The notes below the pieces were generated by a model. It made no database searches, was not told the DNA's origin, and saw nothing but the letters and a program-made list of their open reading frames with translations. A DNA stretch of 64,000 bases from Lithospermum erythrorhizon (lineage: Eukaryota > Streptophyta > Magnoliopsida > Boraginales > Boraginaceae): assembly GCA_019722365.1 (NCBI GenBank), contig JADFUC010001920.1, positions 62,001 to 126,000 on the forward strand, given 5' to 3'. A program made the position numbers and the translations under genes. Of the stretch, positions 58,761 through 64,000 are shown piece after piece. Each line of letters opens with the position of its first letter. The stretch's first letter is position 1.

Positions 58761-60300
58761 TTATTTTAATCGGTGTCGATTAAAAGAAAATTGATCGCCA
58801 CAATTTGCATTGGCGATTAAGGTTCCAACTCGAGCCACAATAAAAATCAATATATGGAATAATAAGGATTTCGAGATTAAGCCCTTGAAATTAGTCTGGA
58901 AATTAGTAGGGTTTTATACATTAATTAACCTAAATTTTGCTGTGATAGTTCAGAAATGGCCCCAATTAAATTAATCAAATGATCCCAATTTGGCTAAATG
59001 AGTTCGGAGAAGCTTCGAGACTTGGGCAAAAGACTCTAGAAAGAGCAGTTTAAAAGCGAACACTCTCAAAATAGTGAAATTTAATATAAAAATGCGTTTG
59101 AGCTAAGAAAGAATCTGGGCCTTAGCAGTTAAAATCTAAAATGGCCGTATGTTTGGAGTAGAATCTGGAGACATAGCGATTCGTGAAATAGAGCGCCAAT
59201 GTATGTTTGGAGTGGAGACAAGTAATTTTCATAAAATCAGCGGCTCGGATCTTGCCTCAAGGAATTCAACTGTGGTGAATCGAGTGATTATGGATCAGCC
59301 GATCGGAAAAGCCCGAGAAAGCTATATTACTGGTAAGCAAAAAACATCTTGAAACAAAATACAACAGAGAGGAATTTAGTATAAGAACAACTTGAAGGTA
59401 CTTAACTTCATAGAAAACCTCGAAGATTGTTGCTTATTCAAGAGGAAAATATCAAATCTTCAACCTACCTAAACGGTGCCTCGATTGAAAGTTGGTGAAG
59501 AACACAAAAATCTACAACTAGGACAAAATAGGCACCGGAATTTGTACAGATTGAATTCTTTGGCAGGTATTTCAGGGGTCAAGCTTAAAATCGATGAAAT
59601 TTGATAATTCGGATCGCCAAATCGAATAAAGCTACGTGATTAAGGCATAAATGCCGTATGGTAAATCATATCACGGGATATAAGTTGCATAGCCTTACAT
59701 GCAGATGTCGAGGAAAACACGGAGTAGGCACTGGGCATCCGCAGCGGTCTGATCGTATCCTCTTGGCGGGTAATAATGCACGAAGTTGCGGGATAAGGCG
59801 ATAAACACTGAACTTCGATCTATTTGTCTGAATCCCAGTTCTTTAAAAGGCCCTCTTTGCTAGACACGTAGTCAAATCGAGTCTAAGTCCCACGACTCGA
59901 GTCTAAACCAAGATCGAGTCTAGGCGGTATATGGGTATCTGTTCTTCAAGAACAAAATCTGGTTGTGTCGAGTCAAGACGAGTCGAAGACGCAAGTCTTA
60001 CATCCGGTCAGATGTCGCGTTGATCAGGGCTACTTATCAGAGGCTGGGATGCATCTGAGGATCGAGCAAAATTCAAGTCTGAGTTAGGATCTTTGTGATT
60101 AAGCCTTAGATCGATCCAGCGAATAGGCGCTAAATCGAGTCGAGACCAAATCGAGTCCCAATCTTAAAATTAGATCCCAAGTGCATGAAAATTAATGATC
60201 AGTTTGGAAACAAATAGATTGATATTAAGATGCGTCGATTTGATAAATTATTTTTGCACCTAGAAGGGTTTCCCCAAAGGGGTTTTATTGTATTAGTGCG
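58760..60300 (+). mobile_element. LTR-like block, probably Ty3/gypsy
   Basis: The block has the texture of a long gypsy LTR: 'gttcagaaatggcccc' and 'aagcttcgagacttgggc' near the left, mixed GC middle, and 'gggtttccccaaaggggttttattgtatta' near the right end. It contains the CGAGTC cluster described separately. The 67-codon frame at 59149-59352 is probably chance. No partner copy exists in the window, so this is a layout-based guess. Confidence 0.3.
59870..60170. repeat. CGAGTC motif cluster
   Basis: CGAGTC occurs seven times in 300 bases, five of them as (A/T)CGAGTC, with one facing copy (CGACTCGAGTC). Spacing is irregular, so this is not a simple tandem array. Confidence 0.7.
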
Positions 60301-61632
60301 CATAAATTATAAATAATAAAATCTTTCTACTCATTACAAATTCAAATATGATGTTTTTTAAGAATAAATAAAATAATATAAGGTGCATTTTGGTTAAAAA
60401 AGAAAAAAAGTGATATTTTTAACAAATAAAACTACATAATATAACCATTCTTTTATTAAACGCGAAGATTAAAGAGTGGTATGGTAGCAAAACTTTCGAA
60501 ATGCATTATTAAAATTGCTATATATAGAAAGACTCCTTATATAAATATATCAAAATCATGCTATTATGATTCTGTCAACTCGCTCATAAAAAATAGAACC
60601 AAGCAATAAATAGCTAATCTAAAATGGATGAGCTTAAAGTTAATATGGGACTTGTAGACCAACACCAAAAAGGCAAAGAATGTATCCTCATGAGTAACTT
60701 AGATAGGAACCCAATTGCTAAATATGTCATCAGTTACAACATGTCATGTTATTGTGATTTTCAGTCTGCAACAGAAACTATTTCATGAACTATTAATGAA
60801 CTGAAACAATAATAAGTGAGATTTAAATCCTGACAAAGTTTGGTCTGATCCAAGAAGTTTTGATAATCCAAAATCTATCCATATATCACAAGATGTAATA
60901 AGAATGAGGTCCCAATTTCTGCTGAATGTAAAACTTTATCGTGTAGTGTATTCCAAAGTGCCGAATAAATCAACAGACTAGGACAGTTCCCTATCTAGGA
61001 TACAACTTGGAAATTGATACTCCATTTGCAGACCATAACACAGGGTCTGGTAGATTCGACACGGCCAACATTTCACCGTGAAGAAAGAATGCAGGCGGAT
61101 GAGGTATTGGTAAAGTCATTCAACTGCTATTAGCGCAGAACGCAGTGACATGTACAATGCATCTTGTTACTTTGTTTTTATTACAAGAATCTCCCAAAGC
61201 TGGATCCACCAGATCTAAAGCTTTGCCATCTTTAGAGCATCCAAGCCTGCAACATTGTATGTCTCATATCTAATGTTACAACTAGGAAGCAAAACTCTGG
61301 CATTTCGGTATGGTGGTAAATTGTAGTACCCCGACCTAGAGTGGTCATGTGATTAAGTTTGAAATGATTTGATTGATCTAACTTGCTCACGAATTAAGAT
61401 GCGTCTTTTTTCGGGCTTCATCTCGCATGGAAGCTGGAGTGTTAAGCATGCTTGGCTGGAGCGGTCTGAGGATGGGTGGCCTGCATTGCAATGGGCGTAG
61501 TGAGGCCAAGCATTCTGGAAAACATGTGATGGTTTGTGATGCGGTCAATCGAATCCCAATAACGTCTTAGGCCGTGATAGGACCCAGTATAAATTGGTAA
61601 TATATCAATAGCAGATAGAAAGCACCCATAAG
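60300..61632. other. Spacer before the kinase fragment, nothing recognised
   Basis: AT-rich to 60620, then ordinary composition. The only long frame (61442-61858, minus, 138 codons) runs antisense through the kinase fragment and has no domain, so it is rejected. The expected upstream parts of a receptor kinase (DUF26 domains, membrane segment, ATP-binding loop) are not found here. Confidence 0.4.
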
Positions 61633-62085
61633 TTGCTAGACAATGACAATGAACACGAAGATATCTGACTTTGGCTTGGCAAGAATTGTTGGTTTTGACA
61701 AATCTGAAGGAAGTACCAACCGAGTCGTGGGCACTTTGTAAGTTTTTGAATTCTGTTGGAATGAATATATACTCTTTGCGAATATCTAAAACATTATTGA
61801 TCACATCATAAAGATTACTTATACATTCCGCATGGTAAGCTTGTATGTCTGGAAACAAGAAAAAAGTGAGTGAGTGTCCAGAATGAGTTATTGAATCTTA
61901 ATTAATCTTACTAATCTATTCATTATGGCTTGTACATGCAGTGGTTACATGCCACCGGAGTACATTATGCATGGTCAGTTTTCAGTCAAGTCTGATGTGT
62001 TCAGTTTCGGAGTTCTGGGAGATTATAAGTGGAAAAGAAAAACAATAAGCTTCTATCAATCAAGAGATTCAAGAGCACCTTCTTA
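61633..62085 (+). pseudogene. Cysteine-rich receptor-like kinase (CRK) fragment, kinase domain only
   Basis: Exon a (61633-61737) reads 'LLDND', one extra base, then 'MNTKISDFGLARIVGFDKS' and 'RVVGT'. This covers the DFG loop and activation segment. A GTAAGT intron (61738-61941) ends in TGCAG. Exon b reads '[20 protein letters not shown]' and 'SFGVL', the P+1 loop (family 'GYM.PEY...GQFS.KSDV.SFGVL'). After that, five bases are missing and the frame resumes as 'EIISGK' before stops. These are the diagnostic sequences of DUF26 (CRK/SERK-like) kinases that act in plasma-membrane immune and stress signalling. The intron is at the family position, so this is a genomic fragment, not a retrocopy. 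The frameshift, the 5-base loss and the missing N-terminal two thirds make it non-functional. Confidence 0.85.
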
Positions 62086-64000
62086 AGTAGTCTGAAATTT
62101 CCCCTAAATGTTTTATAGAAAGAAGAGTAAGGTGAAATATTCGTTATCTTCTTATGGTGATCTATTCTTCTTTCCAGTGCTGTGTCTTGATGTTTCATTT
62201 CCATTTTGTGAGCTATAATCATCCTTCCTGCCTATGTAGTGCCTGAACCTTTGTACCATCATTGTCCAAACACGACCATATAACTGTATCAATGTGAATT
62301 GAACTGTTATTTTTAGAAATATATGTTAATTTGGTTGTTTGATTTCTTCTAGTACGCTCTTGAATCACTTGTCATTTGGTTAACCCTATTTTTGTTTTAT
62401 GATGAGTATTTGGACCTGTATAATTCTCATTCTTTTGGGTTAATGAACTGTAGGAAGTTCACGTTGAGCAAGCACTTGAGAATAAGATAAATTTTGGCTA
62501 GAAAAATTAAACAAATAAACATCGGCCAAAGGCTTGTGCGAACATTTTCTATTAAGCAGATTCATCCACTGCCGTATGTCTTGCAGGACTTTTAGAGGCA
62601 GTGATTAAAAGTTCAAATGGTTAAAGGCGAAACCAACGCCCAAAACCCCGTCTAGCGGTGTTATTGAAGAGAAAGCGAGAGTATCTTAAAAAGAAAATTG
62701 TTTCTTTGTGATTGTAGCTGAGGATTGTTTGTGATGATTGAAAGGATGAGATTCTTCGGCTTAAATAGAAGTAAAAGGGGTGTGACCCACAGTCACTCCT
62801 TTACTCGACGCTTGATAGCCAACAACTTTCTGCGGTAGTTAATGGTTGTAGCGACCCAGCTGAATACAACACTCAAAAACGGAAGAAAACCAAAGTCTCA
62901 ACTTTTGGGGTTAAAATATAATTAGCATGTAGATGTGCGATGTGGCTGAGTTTCGAGGAGAGGAAGACCTCCCGAGGCCCCATGAGGCCCCAGGCTCCGA
63001 CTCCCGGACTAATGTTTTTAATACATCAAGCGTAGAGTTTCTGTTGGGGCTTTGCTTTCTTCTTCGTGGAGGAAGCTTTAGTATGAGAGAGAAGGCAACG
63101 TTCTTCATGTTAAAATATTGCATTGTAAAGTGGGTATTAACCATCTATCTTTGATATGGTACATTTACTACTAAATTTTGCATTCATTTTCCATGATCCA
63201 CGCATGAATCAAAATTAAAAGAAAAGTTTTGACCGTTTTGTTTAGTTTGGTGATAACTTCAATGACCAACCAACATAGGATAGGTGAGCACGAGACCCTT
63301 GAACACTCCTTGTGTTTTGCATATCTTGTAAACCAAAGCTTTGGTAGGTCTGCGATAACGTTCTTTTCTTTGGGTACAGCGACATACTACATACGTGTAT
63401 TGACGATACTCTTCTCGGTTCTCATGGAAATTTATGTCCGGTTTGGCATGGACCTTTGCAGTTACATTGAGATTTTCTGAAATGCGCTTCCTACCGTTTC
63501 TCCTCACAAAAGCGGCCTCGACTTTGGCTCGCATAGGTGACTTCTACTCTATCATACTATAAGGCCGCGATACTCTTCCTGATCCTTTGATCTACTTCCC
63601 CGAGAAGGGGTGTTAAGAAGCCCAAGCTAAATGCATTCACTACGGGTATCGGCTGTACTACGTCCGAGGAATGGGTGAAGGGTTAAAACCTCAGGTGATT
63701 TAACTATGATTACAATTAGGTTGTCCCGTTGAACCTAGTTTAAGGATCTCAGGTGACTAGATTTGGGTTTTCCTTCGAGCCATATTGCTCGATGAAATTT
63801 CGGTCCATTCCTTTTGATGATTTCTCGACTAGTTCTGTTAATCTTTTGGTTAGAAAGCGGATCGCTTAATGTTGTCGCGATGCATGTAATCAGTGATAAC
63901 TCCGGTTAATTAATTGCCTAATGGTATTATGTCTCGGCGTATGTGTCGTGATTTACCATTATACATATGACTTTGTGCGATCGATTCTTTGATTGACTTC
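62086..64000. other. Unassigned right end, repeat-like
   Basis: 62090-62560 may be ordinary flank of the former kinase gene. From about 62600 the sequence has the patchy composition of a retroelement: 'gtgtgacccacagtcac' near 62780 and 'gtagcgacccagctgaatacaac' near 62850. On the minus strand at 63330-63400 there is a 'VPKEKNVIADLPKLW'-like reading that faintly recalls the end of gypsy RNase H ('PGK.NVVADALSR'). This is too weak for a call. The short frames at 62911-63534 overlap on both strands. Confidence 0.3.

Noticed and set aside
61442..61858. 138-codon minus-strand frame
   Set aside because: It runs antisense through the CRK kinase exon and intron and has no recognisable domain.
63229..63534. 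Overlapping 83- and 91-codon frames
   Set aside because: Neither matches a known protein, and a faint RNase H-like reading on the minus strand suggests retroelement sequence. Evidence is too weak to call either.
1..64000. A new defence, CRISPR, secondary-metabolism or other clustered system
   Set aside because: The window holds one intact plant gene, two broken host genes and layered transposable elements. No set of co-located genes suggests a joint system.

Overview
The window is repeat-rich nuclear DNA of a flowering plant, probably a eudicot. Split genes with GT-AG introns, nested LTR retrotransposons, MITEs, a Harbinger relic and long AT-rich spacers all point that way, and nothing bacterial or organellar is visible. 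Only one gene is intact on the sequence: HSA32 (16736-21409, minus), a five-exon gene for the heat-stress-associated 32-kDa protein. Its exons join without a frame break into 286 codons. Two further host-gene loci are damaged. One is a three-exon DUF1218 membrane-protein gene (55692-56432, plus) with a lesion in exon 2. The other is a short kinase-domain piece of a cysteine-rich receptor-like kinase (61633-62085, plus).

Layout from left to right. 1-650 is part of a Sirevirus-like LTR. About 700-5660 is a decayed minus-strand copia element with a clear 462-bp LTR and primer-binding site at its right end. 7400-15880 is a decayed minus-strand Ty3/gypsy element (integrase remnant, repeated ends) with copia element A (8366-13110, minus) inserted in it. 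15900-16735 is the HSA32 3' flank. 16736-21409 is HSA32, whose 2.9-kb first intron holds a C-rich tract, a minisatellite and a Stowaway MITE. 21410-23460 holds the HSA32 promoter, then MITEs. 23461-26290 is a short Sirevirus-like element with two LTRs and a gag remnant.

The core of the window (27541-51734) reads as one old copia element, E, bounded by an ATTTG target duplication on both sides and broken up by later insertions. These are a 3.5-kb solo LTR inside its 5' LTR, two chromovirus-like LTR blocks (36.5-41.5 kb), and copia element B (41522-50103, plus). B still shows gag, protease, integrase, reverse transcriptase and RNase H in order, all frameshifted. A and B belong to one LTR family and lie in opposite orientation about 28 kb apart. 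To the right are a degraded PIF/Harbinger transposase (51850-53130, minus), the DUF1218 locus, AT-rich spacer, LTR-like sequence with a CGAGTC motif cluster, and the kinase fragment. The last 2 kb are unassigned.

I found no operon, CRISPR array, defence island or other new multi-gene system. The observations most worth a second look are the 24-kb nested element dated by its own target duplication, the G-rich transcribed tract in the first intron of a heat-memory gene, the palindromic tandem array in the solo LTR, and the exon-2 lesion of the DUF1218 gene. All domain calls come from reading translations by eye, and no database was searched.
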